Source: Ophiura sarsii
Taxonomy: Eukaryota > Echinodermata > Ophiuroidea > Amphilepidida > Ophiuridae
Assembly: GCA_035610835.1 (NCBI GenBank)
Contig: CM069447.1
Location: forward strand, 21,997,259-22,061,258
Direction of reading: 5' to 3'
DNA length: 64,000 nucleotides
Positions 63,839-64,000 of the stretch are shown piece by piece. A program made the position numbers and the translations under genes. The notes under the pieces are model-generated. The model worked only from the letters and a program-made list of their open reading frames with translations, was not told the DNA's origin and did no database searches. Positions within the stretch are counted from its first letter, which is position 1. Every line of letters begins with the position of its first letter.

Positions 63839-63997
63839 CAATACACAGCACGAGAAAAAAGGACCATTTGTTAACACACACAATGTCGTAAGACCCAACG
63901 CATTTAGCACTGTGCGATCGATAGCCCCGTAAATCCTGGCTAATACACACACCCCGAGAGACCCCAATTGGTCCTTTCTTCTCGTGCTGTGTATTGG
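63839..63997. mobile_element. Inverted-repeat element at the window edge
   Basis: AATACACAGCACGAGAAAAA with GGACCA pairs with TGGTCC and TTCTTCTCGTGCTGTGTATT. Either a 160-bp MITE or the ends of a nested structure. Confidence 0.75.
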
Positions 63998-64000
63998 AAA

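Noticed and set aside
63576..63950. 124-codon minus-strand open frame at the window end
   Set aside because: Overlaps an inverted-repeat element and has no recognisable features; insufficient support for a gene.

Overview
This is AT-rich animal nuclear DNA from an invertebrate deuterostome-like genome. An echinoderm or hemichordate is my guess from the gene sequences and the repeat types; nothing in the window fixes the species. It holds two spliced protein genes, arranged head to head about 13.5 kb apart, inside a very dense carpet of small DNA transposons.

Gene 1 (minus strand, 14423 down to 1523) encodes CtIP/RBBP8, the DNA-end-resection cofactor of the MRE11 nuclease complex. I could build all eight coding exons. 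Every junction has GT..AG borders and matching phase, giving a 1,044-residue product. Gene 2 (plus strand, 27938 to 62266) encodes an SLC18B1-type transporter of the major facilitator superfamily. Twelve coding exons join in frame to a 593-residue product with an unusual Ser/Asp/Glu-rich repeat domain at its N terminus. Neither pathway suggests that the two genes work together.

Layout. 1-1500: 22-bp minisatellite and echoes of the CtIP last exon. 1523-14423: CtIP, with introns filled by MITEs, tandem repeats (128 bp and 240 bp units) and a tRNA-like element. 14430-27937: intergenic, with a C/A-rich tract, a SINE, a 2.8-kb palindromic TTAA element containing nested insertions, further palindromes and a LINE 3' end. 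27938-62266: SLC18B1, whose introns hold hAT, Harbinger-like (TNA target) and TTAA-target MITEs, a 44-bp tandem array, a 2.4-kb array of AGGTCA direct repeats, a pogo/Tigger-like MITE, a broken RTE-type LINE, an ACTCGAA satellite, a 180-bp tandem array and a mariner fragment split by an hAT element. 62270-64000: more MITE ends and no recognised gene.

The most unusual signals are these. (1) Six of the 18 introns start with a transposon within 14 nt of the 5' splice site; in two of them the TAA of the GTAAG donor is itself the target duplication and the element's first G supplies donor position +5. (2) Degenerate copies of SLC18B1 exons 5 and 10 lie next to copies of one dispersed TIR repeat. 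(3) Opposite arms of long palindromes preserve the empty target sites of insertions in the other arm. (4) The AGGTCA array is spaced as repeated DR4 nuclear-receptor elements. All calls come from reading the sequence; no database search was run.
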